Made by a program: the position numbers and the translations under genes. Below the pieces are notes generated by a model that made no database searches, was not told where the DNA came from, and saw only the letters and a program-made list of their open reading frames with translations. Shown here one piece after another: positions 7,722 through 16,156 of a DNA stretch of 42,202 nucleotides. Within the stretch, counting starts at the first letter, position 1. The number at the start of each line of letters is the position of its first letter. The DNA is taken from the NCBI GenBank assembly GCA_900552655.1, contig USAE01000009.1, positions 1-42,202 on the forward strand, given 5' to 3'. The stretch is from an uncultured Clostridium sp. (GTDB lineage: Bacteria > Bacillota > Clostridia > TANB77 > CAG-508).

Positions 7722-8027
7722 ATGGATAAAACAAATATAAACAATTCAACTCCAATGGAAGATATGACAATTGGAGGAACAATATATACAGCTGGAAACT
7801 CTCGCGAGATAAAAACTGGCGATTGGAGAAGTATGAAACCTATATTTGACAGTGAAAAATGTAAACAATGTGGTTTATGCTTCCCTGTTTGCCCAGAAAA
7901 TGCAATTCCAGTTGGAGAAGATATGAAAAGAACAGATTTTAACTACGACTATTGTAAAGGATGTGGAGTATGCGCAAAAGTTTGTCCTTTTAAAGCAATT
8001 TCAATGGTAGAGGAGGGAATTGAATAA
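7722..8027 (+). CDS. porD: 2-oxoacid (pyruvate):ferredoxin oxidoreductase, delta subunit (2x[4Fe-4S])
   Basis: This small ferredoxin-like subunit moves electrons from the TPP site toward external ferredoxin. It has 101 residues. Two cluster-binding motifs are complete: CKQCGLCFPVCPENAI (about 47-62) and CKGCGVCAKVCPFKAI (about 79-94). An N-terminal extension of about 30 residues contains the PorD-typical IGGTIYTAGNSREIKTGDWR stretch. The ATG follows AAAGGAG at good spacing. The stop overlaps the porA start by one base (TAATG), implying coupled translation. Confidence 0.92.
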   Translation: MDKTNINNSTPMEDMTIGGTIYTAGNSREIKTGDWRSMKPIFDSEKCKQCGLCFPVCPENAIPVGEDMKRTDFNYDYCKGCGVCAKVCPFKAISMVEEGIE

Positions 8028-9220
8028 TGAGTATAAGAGAACGTTTAAGTGGTAATGAAGCTGCTGCTACAGCCATGAAACAAATAAATCCAGATGTTGT
8101 TGCTGCATTTCCTATTACACCATCAACAGAAATACCACAATATTTTTCTACTTTTGTTAGCAATGGTTCTGTAGATACAGAATTTGTTGCAGTAGAAAGT
8201 GAACACAGTGCAATGAGCGCATGTGTTGGAGCAGAAGCAGCTGGTTCTAGAGCTATGACTGCTACATCTTCAAATGGTTTATCATTTATGTGGGAAATGA
8301 TATATATAGCTTCATCACTACGTTTACCAATAGTAATGTCACTTGTAAACCGTGCTGTTTCTGGACCATTAAACATTCATAATGATCATTCAGACGCAAT
8401 GGGTGTTAGAGATGCTGGTTGGATAATGCTATTTTCTGAAAACAACCAAGAAGCTTATGATAACTTATTAATGGCTCACAGAATTGCAGAACATAAAGAT
8501 GTATTATTACCTTTAATGGTTTGCCAAGATGGTTTCATTACATCACATTCTATAGAAACAATCGATTTATTAGAAGATGACAAAGTAAAAGACTTTGTTG
8601 GAACATATAAACCAGACCACTATTTATTAAATCATGAAGAACCTATATCTATGGGGCCTTTAGATTTACAAGGTTATCTATTCGAACATAAAGCTGCCCA
8701 AGCTGAAGCTATGAAAAATGCTAAAAAAGTTATTTTAGAAGTAGCTGAAGAATTTGAAAAATTAACTGGTAGAAAATATGGACTTTTTGAAGAATATAAA
8801 TTAGATGATGCAGAAATTGCTATAGTTTGTATGAATTCTACAGCAGGTACTGCAAAATTTGTAGTAGATGACTTACGTAATAAAGGAATTAAAGCAGGAC
8901 TTTTAAAAGTTCGTGTATTTAGACCTTTCCCTGCTGAAGAAATTGCCAAAGCTCTTTCTCATTTAAAAGCTGTTGCAGTATTAGATAAAGCAGATTCTTT
9001 AAATGCTGCTGGTGGTGCATTATTTACAGATATTACATCTGGTATGTATGTAAATAATGTTAATGTTCCTACTGTAAGTTATATTTACGGTATTGGTGGA
9101 AGAGATACAAAATGTGATGATATAGAAAAAGTTTATGCAGACTTAGAAGAAATTGTAAAAACAGGAAAAATAGATAATCCCTATAGATATTTAGGATTAA
9201 GAACGAAAGGAGCTGAATAA
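8027..9220 (+). CDS. porA: 2-oxoacid (pyruvate):ferredoxin oxidoreductase, alpha subunit
   Basis: The alpha subunit forms part of the TPP and substrate site of the oxidoreductase. It has 397 residues, normal for the separate chain. The N-terminal pyrimidine-binding domain shows GNEAAATAMKQINPDVVAAF (7-26), FPITPSTEIPQY, and VAVESEHSAMSACVGAEAAG near 63-82. NRAVSGPLNIHNDHSD (about 107-122) is typical of pyruvate-type alpha chains. The C-terminal transketolase-like domain (about 255-360) has LLKVRVFRPFPAEEI and VLDKADSLNAAGGALFTD. The start overlaps the porD stop. It ends 2 nt before porB with AAAGGAG inside its last codons. Confidence 0.93.
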   Translation: MSIRERLSGNEAAATAMKQINPDVVAAFPITPSTEIPQYFSTFVSNGSVDTEFVAVESEHSAMSACVGAEAAGSRAMTATSSNGLSFMWEMIYIASSLRLPIVMSLVNRAVSGPLNIHNDHSDAMGVRDAGWIMLFSENNQEAYDNLLMAHRIAEHKDVLLPLMVCQDGFITSHSIETIDLLEDDKVKDFVGTYKPDHYLLNHEEPISMGPLDLQGYLFEHKAAQAEAMKNAKKVILEVAEEFEKLTGRKYGLFEEYKLDDAEIAIVCMNSTAGTAKFVVDDLRNKGIKAGLLKVRVFRPFPAEEIAKALSHLKAVAVLDKADSLNAAGGALFTDITSGMYVNNVNVPTVSYIYGIGGRDTKCDDIEKVYADLEEIVKTGKIDNPYRYLGLRTKGAE

Positions 9221-9222
9221 TA

Positions 9223-10176
9223 ATGGCATATAATTTAAAAGAAGTAGTTGCAACAAAACCTTCACGTTTTTCAGAAGGTCACAAAATGTGTGCAGGATGT
9301 GGAGCTCCACCCGTTGCTAGAATGATTTTACGTGCTGTAAAGCCTGAAGACCATGCTGTAATCGCTGGTGCTACTGGTTGTATGGAAGTTTCTACATTCA
9401 CTTACCCATATACATCTTGGACAGATTCTTTTATTCATACAGCTTTCGAAAATGCTGGGAGTACTTTATCTGGAGTAGAAGCTGCATATAAATCTTTAAA
9501 AAGACAAGGTAAAATAGAAGATGACAAGCATACTAAATTTATCGCCTTTGGTGGAGATGGTGGAACTTATGACATAGGTTTACAATCACTTTCTGGTGCT
9601 ATGGAAAGAGGTCATGACATGTTATATGTATGTTATGACAATGGTGCATACATGAACACAGGTATTCAACGTTCTTCTGCAACACCAAAATATGCAGATA
9701 CAACAACTTCACCTGCTGGAACAGTAGTACCTGGTAAGTCTCAAGCTAGAAAAGATTTAGCAAAAATAATGGTTGCTCATCATTTACCATATGTTGCACA
9801 AACACTTGCAATGAATAACTTTAAAGATTTATATGAAAAAGCTGAAAAAGCAATATACACAGAAGGTCCAACCTTTTTAAATGTATTAGCACCTTGCCCA
9901 AGAGGATGGGGATATCCAACAGAAGACCTAATGCAAATTAACAAATTAGCTGCCGATACATGTTATTGGCCATTATATGAGGTTGTAAATGGAAAATATA
10001 AAATAACATATAAACCTGCCAAAAAACTTCCTATAGAAGAATTCTTAAAACCACAAAAACGTTTTAGACATATGTTTAAACCTGGTAATGAGTGGATGAT
10101 AGAAGACTTCCAAAAAATTGTAGATAGCAGATGGGAAGAATTACTATTGTTAGAAGAATTAACAAACAAGGAATAA
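9223..10176 (+). CDS. porB: 2-oxoacid (pyruvate):ferredoxin oxidoreductase, beta subunit
   Basis: The beta subunit binds TPP and one [4Fe-4S] cluster. It has 317 residues. The N-terminal cluster ligands are in GHKMCAGCGAPP (about 19-30). A third Cys is in GATGCMEVSTF near 52, and a late Cys is in LAPCPRGWG near 225. The TPP/Mg signature runs from FGGDGGTYDIGL (about 109-120) to YDNGAYMNTG (about 138-147). It is the last gene of the operon. A REP-like palindrome begins 7 nt after its stop and may also act as the transcript end. Confidence 0.94.
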   Translation: MAYNLKEVVATKPSRFSEGHKMCAGCGAPPVARMILRAVKPEDHAVIAGATGCMEVSTFTYPYTSWTDSFIHTAFENAGSTLSGVEAAYKSLKRQGKIEDDKHTKFIAFGGDGGTYDIGLQSLSGAMERGHDMLYVCYDNGAYMNTGIQRSSATPKYADTTTSPAGTVVPGKSQARKDLAKIMVAHHLPYVAQTLAMNNFKDLYEKAEKAIYTEGPTFLNVLAPCPRGWGYPTEDLMQINKLAADTCYWPLYEVVNGKYKITYKPAKKLPIEEFLKPQKRFRHMFKPGNEWMIEDFQKIVDSRWEELLLLEELTNKE

Positions 10177-10183
10177 TTTATAA

Positions 10184-10216
10184 TAGGGATTTTAGGGACG
10201 TACCTTAAAATCCCTA
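10184..10216 (-). repeat. REP-like palindrome, copy 2
   Basis: A near-perfect 33-bp palindrome with arms TAGGGATTTT and AAAATCCCTA. Read on the minus strand it contains TTTTAAGGTACGTCCCTAAA, close to copy 4. It lies 7 nt past the porB stop and is oriented against porB. Its stem could also act as a weak terminator, though no strong U-run follows. Confidence 0.8.
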
Positions 10217-10292
10217 TAAAATTTTAATTTCTATTATTTCTTTAATATTCAGCTCCTACTATTAAGTTTATATTACATTTTACTTTATATAC

Positions 10293-10607
10293 TTATTGCT
10301 TGATTTTATTTACAAAGTCAAAACCCTCTTTTGTAATTTTATATACGGTTACAGTCCTTCCAGTATATTCACACATTTTCTTTGCTGTTTCCTCTACAAA
10401 TCCCATTTTTTCCAGTTCAGTTAATCGTGGAGCTGCAACATTTCGTTCATCGGTATTTGCTAAGTTCAAATTATACAATTCCACTGCAATCTCTTTTGCA
10501 GATTTGTTTCCTAAGCATAATCTTTGTAATATTTGCATATATCTTACTTGTTTATTAGGCTTAATCTGTTCATAGCTCATTCTTCTAGTTATCCATGTCA
10601 TTTTCAT
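10293..10607 (-). CDS. Small winged-helix DNA-binding protein
   Basis: This 104-residue protein has a predicted winged helix-turn-helix. Helix QVRYMQILQRLCLG (about 20-33) is followed by the helix pair KSAKEIAVELYN and ERNVAAPRLTELEKMGFVEE, then a wing with TVTVYKITKEGFDFV. It resembles small MarR/PadR-like or phage-type regulators, but no family is certain and no ligand domain is present. The start is ATG at 10607 with GAGGAG 9 nt upstream. It sits between two REP-like copies in the same interval as the RAYT gene. It may regulate itself or its neighbours; that is inference. Confidence 0.65.
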   Translation of the reverse strand: MKMTWITRRMSYEQIKPNKQVRYMQILQRLCLGNKSAKEIAVELYNLNLANTDERNVAAPRLTELEKMGFVEETAKKMCEYTGRTVTVYKITKEGFDFVNKIKQ

Positions 10608-10623
10608 TTGTATAACTCCTCTT

Positions 10624-10657
10624 ATAGGGATTTCAGGTATGCTCCTTTTTTCCTATA
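10624..10657 (+). repeat. Degenerate REP-like palindrome, copy 3
   Basis: TATAGGGATTTCAGGTATG followed by CTCC, a T-run and TCCTATA resembles copy 4 with several substitutions and indels. The outer arms TATAGGGA and TCCTATA still nearly pair. It lies directly upstream of the winged-helix gene start, unlike the other copies, which follow stops. Confidence 0.4.
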
Positions 10658-10882
10658 TATCAATGTACTTTTTAGTAGTTCTGCTTTATTAAATTCTCTT
10701 GATTTTTGAAAATCCATATATATTAATCTTAGTATATCATAAAAAATTGCTTTAATATTTCCATTTTTTTGTTTTTGCCTTCTAATTCACTTAACATTTC
10801 ATTCAAGTTAACACAACTAAATATTTAAATTTTATATTTTATATAATTTTATTCTTTCCCTATGGCATATACAATTACTATA

Positions 10883-11653
10883 CTAATCTTTTTTTAATTT
10901 TCTTTCTATTAGAGTTATTCTATTTTTGCCAATTCCTAATATAGCACATATATTTTTGTTACTTACCTTATAGTTTATATTCAAATATTCCTTCAATTCT
11001 ATTATTAGCTTATTTGACTGTTTTATTTGCTTCATTGTTTTACCCTTTTTATTACAAAATTCATTAATTATATCTTCTATATCCTTTTTCTCTGTAATTT
11101 TATTTTGTAAATTTTCATCTATAAAATTACAATTTTCTTCTGTATCAGCTTCTGTATACATGCAATAAAAATTCTCCCCAAATACAATTTTTAATATTTC
11201 AGCTCTCATCTTTCCATTCATAATTGCATTGCATGATGAATATTTATAATTTTCAGGTATACTTACAATTCCAGCATTTACAGGATTTTTATGAATATAA
11301 TGTATACACTGTAATAAGTGTCTTTCATTTTTTATAATTTGTGAATAATATCTAGTAGCAAAGACGTATCCTTTTCTTTCTTCCTTCGAATTATAAAAAA
11401 TAGCATATGCTGTATTCAATTTCTTCATAAATTTTTCTAATATTTTTATATCCTCCATATACATTAATATATGTGCATGATTGTCCATAACACAATATGA
11501 TATTAATTGTATACCATTTTCTAATTTTTGGTTTAGCAAAGATATATATTTATCTTTATATTCTTTTTTATAAAAAATAAATTCTCCTGCTAGTCCTTTT
11601 GTTACAATGTGAATAAAATTCGATTTAATACTTTCTCTTGATGTTCTCGGCAT
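10883..11653 (-). CDS. REP-associated tyrosine transposase (RAYT, Y1/HUH family)
   Basis: This is a single-strand-specific HUH endonuclease of the IS200-like Y1 family. RAYT members process palindromic REP elements. The protein has 256 residues. The HUH motif is at 58-63 (NHAHIL; H59 and H61), preceded by the strand LISYCVMD. A candidate catalytic Tyr is Y119 in IHYIHKNPVNAGIV, a block typical of RAYTs rather than of insertion-sequence TnpA. After about residue 190 there is a C-terminal helical, probably HTH, region (about 230-256, ICAILGIGKNRITLIERKL). The ATG follows AAGGAGGT. No second IS gene (TnpB) and no IS ends are seen; it is flanked by oppositely oriented REP-like copies at 10184 and 11755. 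All core motifs are intact, so it is probably functional. Confidence 0.85.
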   Translation of the reverse strand: MPRTSRESIKSNFIHIVTKGLAGEFIFYKKEYKDKYISLLNQKLENGIQLISYCVMDNHAHILMYMEDIKILEKFMKKLNTAYAIFYNSKEERKGYVFATRYYSQIIKNERHLLQCIHYIHKNPVNAGIVSIPENYKYSSCNAIMNGKMRAEILKIVFGENFYCMYTEADTEENCNFIDENLQNKITEKKDIEDIINEFCNKKGKTMKQIKQSNKLIIELKEYLNINYKVSNKNICAILGIGKNRITLIERKLKKD

Positions 11654-11754
11654 TTTACCTCCTTAAATTTAATTTGCTCTTGGTTAATTTTAGATTTTTA
11701 ATTTATTAACTATGAATTAATTTTTTTGATAACAATTAATATTTAGAAAAAAAC

Positions 11755-11787
11755 AGGGATTTTAAGGTACGTCCCCAAAATCCCCCT
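11755..11787 (+). repeat. REP-like palindrome, copy 4
   Basis: The stem AGGGATTTT (11755-11763) pairs with AAAATCCC(C)CT (11777-11787) around AAGGTACGTCCCC. It lies 10 nt past the ferredoxin stop, oriented against that gene. It is inverted relative to copy 2, so the pair brackets the winged-helix and RAYT genes. Confidence 0.8.
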
Positions 11788-11797
11788 CCTATATATT

Positions 11798-11968
11798 TTA
11801 TTCTTCCTCTGGCGCTTCTACTGGGCAAACTCCTGCACATGTACCACAAGAAATACATACTTCTGGATCGATTACAAATTTATCATCTCCTTGTGATATG
11901 CATCCTACTGGACATTCTGCTGCACAAGCTCCACAACTTATACATTTATCTGTTATTTTATATGCCAT
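11798..11968 (-). CDS. 2[4Fe-4S] ferredoxin
   Basis: This small clostridial-type electron carrier of 56 residues has both cluster motifs complete: CISCGACAAECPVGCI near 9-24 and CISCGTCAGVCPVEAP near 38-53. The ATG at 11968 was chosen because GGTGGTGAAGAAT lies just upstream and the product then begins MAYKITDKC, as in classical ferredoxins. An upstream in-frame start would add 9 residues without a better RBS. It is a likely partner of the oxidoreductase encoded at 7028-10176, although that operon is on the other strand. Confidence 0.93.
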   Translation of the reverse strand: MAYKITDKCISCGACAAECPVGCISQGDDKFVIDPEVCISCGTCAGVCPVEAPEEE

Positions 11969-12023
11969 ATTCTTCACCACCTTTCGTTGCTGCATTTTTT
12001 ATTACTTTTCTTAAAATCTTGCT

Positions 12024-12053
12024 TTATAAATTTTGCTACTGCAAAATTTATAA
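12024..12053. other. Perfect 13-bp stem-loop between ricT and ferredoxin
   Basis: TTATAAATTTTGC (12024-12036) and GCAAAATTTATAA (12041-12053) pair perfectly with a 4-nt loop. No U-run follows on the minus strand, so an intrinsic terminator is not assured. It may be an RNA processing or stabilising hairpin. Confidence 0.5.
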
Positions 12054-12096
12054 TCCTTTTCATATAGCATTTTAGTAATATAACATATTATTAATT

Positions 12097-13011
12097 CTAC
12101 ATATCATCGTCTACTAGAATATCATCTTTAGCTAATTTTTCAAGTTCTTCTAATTCCTTTTCATTTTCCTTTTCTTCTAAATTTAGCTCTTCTGTTTCAC
12201 TTTCTTTTATTACTTTTACTTCTTCTGCTTTGTATTTTTTATAATGATATCCATCATCATCTTCAAATTTTACTCTTACATTTTCTTTTAGTATTTCTAC
12301 ATTATCTACTACACCTTCACCATCTAATGTTCCTACAATAGATCCGACTTTTGGTAAACGTTGCAACTTATCTTCATATGCTTCTTGCTCATACTTTAAA
12401 CAACACATTAGCCTTCCACATAAGCCAGATATTTTAGAAGGGTTTAAAGACATATTCTGCTCTTTTGCCATCTTTATAGAAACAGCATCAAAGTTGTTTA
12501 AGAAACTGCAGCAACATAACTCTCTTCCACATATTCCATTTCCGCCCATTCTTCTAACTTCATCTCTTACACCAATTTGTCTAAGTTCTATCCTTGTTTT
12601 AAATATGGCTGCTAAATCTTTTACCAATTCCCTAAAATCAATTCTTCCATCTGCAGTAAAATAAAACAATATTTTAGTTCTGTCAAATTTGTATTCTACA
12701 TCTATAAGCTTCATTGGTAATTTATGTTTCTTTATTTTTTCTATTGCAATATTAAAAGCCTCACGTTCTTTTGCTTTGTTTTCTTCGTTTTGCTTTATAT
12801 CTTTTTTATTTGCTAGTCTTATTACTTTTCTAAGTGGTTCTATTATTTTTTCGTCCGGCATTAATTTATTTGCCATAGCTATTTTGGCAAATTCTTCACC
12901 ATTTGCAGTATCTGCTATAACCATATCTTGTAAATTAAGTTTTAAACCTGCTGGATCAAAAAAATATATTTTACCTGGTTTCTTAAATTTAATACCTACT
13001 ACTTCTTTCAC
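12097..13011 (-). CDS. ricT: RicT (YaaT), PSP1-domain regulator of RNA processing
   Basis: RicT is the PSP1-family member of the RicA-RicF-RicT (Y-) complex. In Bacillus this complex binds Fe-S clusters and modulates RNase Y activity, sporulation and biofilm formation. The protein has 304 residues. The PSP1 domain spans about 1-200. A dense Cys region, GICGRELCCCSF (about 158-169) and SGLCGRLMCCLKYE (about 194-207), is the family hallmark. The C-terminus is an acidic tail rich in E. The start is GTG at 13011 with AAGGAG nearby. It overlaps the holB 3' end by 23 nt, the same holB-ricT order as in Bacillus. Confidence 0.92.
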   Translation of the reverse strand: MKEVVGIKFKKPGKIYFFDPAGLKLNLQDMVIADTANGEEFAKIAMANKLMPDEKIIEPLRKVIRLANKKDIKQNEENKAKEREAFNIAIEKIKKHKLPMKLIDVEYKFDRTKILFYFTADGRIDFRELVKDLAAIFKTRIELRQIGVRDEVRRMGGNGICGRELCCCSFLNNFDAVSIKMAKEQNMSLNPSKISGLCGRLMCCLKYEQEAYEDKLQRLPKVGSIVGTLDGEGVVDNVEILKENVRVKFEDDDGYHYKKYKAEEVKVIKESETEELNLEEKENEKELEELEKLAKDDILVDDDM

Positions 13012-13915
13012 TATTAATCTCCTTCCACATATTCATTAATAGATAGTCTATAGACATATCATAATTACTATTTGCTCTTAATCTTTTTTTAACCTCTTCT
13101 ACTATAAAAATACATTTTGCGTATTTAAAAGATTCTTTTGTGTTTTGCTTAATTTTTATATCTAATAAAATATTTATATAATCTAAAATATTATAAATAT
13201 CATCTTTACTTTCATATATAGAACTTGCTGAATTTATAAAGCTTACTAAATTTTCTTTATCTATTATATCAAATATTTTATTTATTTGCTCGTATTCTGA
13301 CGAATTTTCTTTAATTAATAGTGCTTTTTTTATACTTCCACTTGCTGCATCTAAAAAAGAATCATTTACATCACTAACTTCAAACTTTTCTTCTAAAATC
13401 TTTTTTACATCACTGTTTTCTAATTTATTAAAATATATTTTCATACATCTAGATTTTATTGTATTTAAAATTTTGTTTTCATTTGATGTTATTAAAATTA
13501 TAACTATATACTCTGGTGGCTCTTCTAATGTTTTTAATAAACAATTTTGAGCTTCTGTTGTCATAAGGTCTGCATCGTTAATTAAATATATTTTATAATC
13601 TGAATTAAGTGGTTTTTCTGCAATTTTAACTTGCATATTTCTTATTTGCTCTATTTTTATTGCAACACCTTCTTCATTTATTATGGTAAAATTCACATTA
13701 TTGTTTGTATTAAATTCTACACATGGTTTACAGGTATCACATGGCTTTTCATCTTCGGAATTGCACAAAACTGCTTTAGCAAACTCTCTACCTAAAGTTT
13801 GCTTTCCAATCCCCTCTTCTCCTATAAATAAATAACTATGTAATATATTTTTTGTTTTTATATTATTTTCTAATATTTTCTTTATCTCTTCATGACCTAC
13901 AATATTCTTAAACAA
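12989..13915 (-). CDS. holB: DNA polymerase III delta' subunit
   Basis: HolB is a clamp-loader subunit of the AAA+ type that opens the beta clamp. The protein has 308 residues. The N-terminal GHEEIKKILENNI is followed by the P-loop region GEEGIGKQT at 32-40. A zinc cluster is formed by C51, C59, C62 and C65 (CDTCKPC). Sensor region LLKTLEEPPEYIVIILIT near 123-140 and an SRC arginine-finger motif (KSRCMKI) follow. The C-terminal collar domain is short and divergent. The start is TTG at 13915, supported by AGGAGG 8 nt upstream. It lies 11 nt after lepB and overlaps ricT. Confidence 0.9.
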   Translation of the reverse strand: MFKNIVGHEEIKKILENNIKTKNILHSYLFIGEEGIGKQTLGREFAKAVLCNSEDEKPCDTCKPCVEFNTNNNVNFTIINEEGVAIKIEQIRNMQVKIAEKPLNSDYKIYLINDADLMTTEAQNCLLKTLEEPPEYIVIILITSNENKILNTIKSRCMKIYFNKLENSDVKKILEEKFEVSDVNDSFLDAASGSIKKALLIKENSSEYEQINKIFDIIDKENLVSFINSASSIYESKDDIYNILDYINILLDIKIKQNTKESFKYAKCIFIVEEVKKRLRANSNYDMSIDYLLMNMWKEINSERSSRY

Positions 13916-13926
13916 GTGTATTCCTC

Positions 13927-14604
13927 CTACTCTTCTACTTTTCCAAACTTATTTAATGGCCAAAATCTAAGTAATACATTTCCCTCTATCTTTTCTAATG
14001 GTATACAGCCAAAAGCTCTACAGTCTACACTAGAGTTCCTATTATCTCCCATTGCAAATACTGTGTTTTCTGGCACTACAATATCATAAAATATTCCTTC
14101 AGAATCATCTGTAAGAATTCCTGGTTGCAAATAATCTTCTTCTAACTCTTCTTCATTTACATATACTTTCCCATTTTTTATTTGTATATGTTCACCTGGT
14201 AAACCTATAACCCTTTTTATATAACTAACTTTTCCTATTTCTAATACATTGTATTTAAAGTTTTCCAAAAAGCTTTTTTCACTATATTCGTAAACTGCTA
14301 CTGGGTTAGAAATGTCTGTATCTTCCTCTGTTCTATATGTATTTGATGGTGCCTCGAAAGTAATTATATCTCCTCTTTCTGGCATCTTTTTTAATGTTCT
14401 TCCTAATCTATTTAAAATTAATCTTTGATTTTCTTCTAATGTAGGATACATTGACTTTTGCTTTACTACTGTTGGTGTTAACACAAAATATTTTATTAGT
14501 AAAGCTAATATAACTGCAATTACAATACAAACAACCCAACTTACTATTTCTTTAACTATTTTTTGTTTCTTGGTTATTTGGTTTCCTACTGTCTTTTCCC
14601 TCAT
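13927..14604 (-). CDS. lepB: Type I signal peptidase
   Basis: This membrane serine protease removes signal peptides from secreted proteins. It has 225 residues with one N-terminal membrane segment (about 20-45, IVSWVVCIVIAVILALLI). The catalytic Ser lies in KQSMYPTLEE near residue 52. The general-base Lys lies in YIKRVIGLPGEH near 130. The box-D/E motif GDNRNSSVDCRAFG (about 191-204) is complete. The ATG at 14604 lies inside the 3' end of the histidine kinase gene, with GGAGGA at about 14617-14622. This 53-nt overlap couples it to the two-component operon. Confidence 0.94.
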   Translation of the reverse strand: MREKTVGNQITKKQKIVKEIVSWVVCIVIAVILALLIKYFVLTPTVVKQKSMYPTLEENQRLILNRLGRTLKKMPERGDIITFEAPSNTYRTEEDTDISNPVAVYEYSEKSFLENFKYNVLEIGKVSYIKRVIGLPGEHIQIKNGKVYVNEEELEEDYLQPGILTDDSEGIFYDIVVPENTVFAMGDNRNSSVDCRAFGCIPLEKIEGNVLLRFWPLNKFGKVEE

Positions 14605-16054
14605 TTAATTTTTCTTCCTCCTTTAGGATAAATTTATTATTAGTTTTTGTAGGGATTCTTATTACAACTTCTGTTCCTTCGTTTAATTTGCTCTTAATAT
14701 CTATAGTTCCATTATTTCTGTCTAAAATTTCTTTTGCTATGGATAGTCCTAATCCTGTTCCACCCATTTCCCTTGTTCGTGCTTTGTCTACCCTATAAAA
14801 TCTTTCAAAAATTCTTTCTAAATCCTCTTCTGGTATTCCCATTCCTGTATCTATACATTTAATGTAAGCATCATTATATACAAAACCTACATATATATTA
14901 ATAGTACCTTTTTCATTAGTATATTTTATACTATTTGACAATATGTTTATTATAACTCTTTCTATTCCATCTTTTTCTGCATATACAGGTGGAACATTTG
15001 CTGTAACTAAACAGTTTACTTTAAGTTGCTTTTTGTCTATTTCTATTTGAAGTTTCTCTTGGCATTTTTTAGCAAGCTCACCTAAGTCAAATTCTTCTTT
15101 TACTATATTTGTTTTATTATTGTCAAATCTTGAAAGTGATAATAAATCTGTTACCAATTTAGACATTCTTTTTGCTTCTGATGATATTACACCTAAAAAT
15201 TTAGTTTCTATGGTTTTATCATGCTCTGTTTCTAGTAAAGTATCTGCATACCCCATAATAGATGTAATAGGTGTTTTTAGTTCGTGAGATACATCTGCTA
15301 CAAACTCTTTTCTCATATTATCTAGTTTTACGTGTTCTGTTATGTCTTGTATAAGTACCATTACACCAGATGGTCTATCTTTTTCATCTTTTAAAATCTC
15401 AAACGCTAAATTTAGATATTTATCTTTTACCTTAACCTTTTGCTCAGATGATGTCCAATCTTCTAGGTAAATAATTTTTTCCATATTTATATTTAAATTG
15501 ACATTTTTAAATATTGTTTCAAAATTTGTTTCTTCATCCATAATAGATAAAGCTCTTGTTGCAGCTGGATTTATAAGTATAACTTTTCCTTCCATATTAA
15601 ATGCAATTATACCATCACTCATATGAATAAGTATGGTTTCCATTTGCTTTTTTTGTGTAGATATTTCAGATAAGTTTTCTTGAAGCTTTGTTGTCATTTC
15701 TTCGAATGTATCTGCTAAATTATCTATTTCATTTTTACTTCTTATATGTTTACTTTTTTCTTTTGATGTTAGTTTTTCTGCATTCTTTATTAATTTATCT
15801 ATTGGTTTTACTACTGTTTTTGAAAGAAATATTCCAACTATAATGCTTATAGCTCCTAATGTTATTAATGAAATCATAAGTATTAATTTTACATTACTAA
15901 TATTAACGTTTATAACATCTGTAACTTCTGCTGTGTTAATAGCTACATTTATGGCTTCTAAAGAATTTGTAAAAAAGAAGCCTAATCCAATAATAGTAAG
16001 CATACCTAATATAAAAAATATTAGTACTATCTTTAATTGTATATTCTTTATCAT
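14552..16054 (-). CDS. Membrane sensor histidine kinase (WalK/PhoR type)
   Basis: This is a sensor kinase for the response regulator just upstream. It has 500 residues. TM1 is at about 9-28 and TM2 at about 56-77, with only about 27 residues outside. HAMP spans about 78-130, PAS about 135-240, HisKA has the phospho-acceptor H257 in FVADVSHELKTP, and HATPase has N374 (N box), DTGMGIP at 402-408 and GTGLGL at 432-437. All catalytic boxes are intact. The short extracellular loop and the HAMP-PAS-HisKA order match WalK and PhoR of low-GC Firmicutes. No yycH/yycI homologue is adjacent, so the choice between the two is open. The last 20 residues are polar and overlap lepB in another frame. Confidence 0.9.
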   Translation of the reverse strand: MIKNIQLKIVLIFFILGMLTIIGLGFFFTNSLEAINVAINTAEVTDVINVNISNVKLILMISLITLGAISIIVGIFLSKTVVKPIDKLIKNAEKLTSKEKSKHIRSKNEIDNLADTFEEMTTKLQENLSEISTQKKQMETILIHMSDGIIAFNMEGKVILINPAATRALSIMDEETNFETIFKNVNLNINMEKIIYLEDWTSSEQKVKVKDKYLNLAFEILKDEKDRPSGVMVLIQDITEHVKLDNMRKEFVADVSHELKTPITSIMGYADTLLETEHDKTIETKFLGVISSEAKRMSKLVTDLLSLSRFDNNKTNIVKEEFDLGELAKKCQEKLQIEIDKKQLKVNCLVTANVPPVYAEKDGIERVIINILSNSIKYTNEKGTINIYVGFVYNDAYIKCIDTGMGIPEEDLERIFERFYRVDKARTREMGGTGLGLSIAKEILDRNNGTIDIKSKLNEGTEVVIRIPTKTNNKFILKEEEKLNEGKDSRKPNNQETKNS

Positions 16055-16074
16055 TTATTACTCCTTATAATAAA

Positions 16075-16119
16075 ATCGCCAGTAAAATAGACTGAATACT
16101 GTATATTTTAACCGACGAT
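16075..16119 (-). other. Intercistronic imperfect stem-loop between regulator and kinase
   Basis: ATCGCCAGTAAAAT (16075-16088) pairs with ATTTTAACCGACGAT (16105-16119), with mismatches, in the 102-nt gap between the two genes. No strong U-run follows. It may tune kinase expression relative to the regulator. Confidence 0.35.
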
Positions 16120-16156
16120 CTTAATTTTTATTTTAGCAATTTATTTAAATTATTTT

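Noticed and set aside
10883..11653. IS200/IS605 insertion sequence
   Set aside because: There is no TnpB gene and no IS-type left or right end; the C-terminal region and YIHKNPV block fit RAYT rather than IS TnpA.
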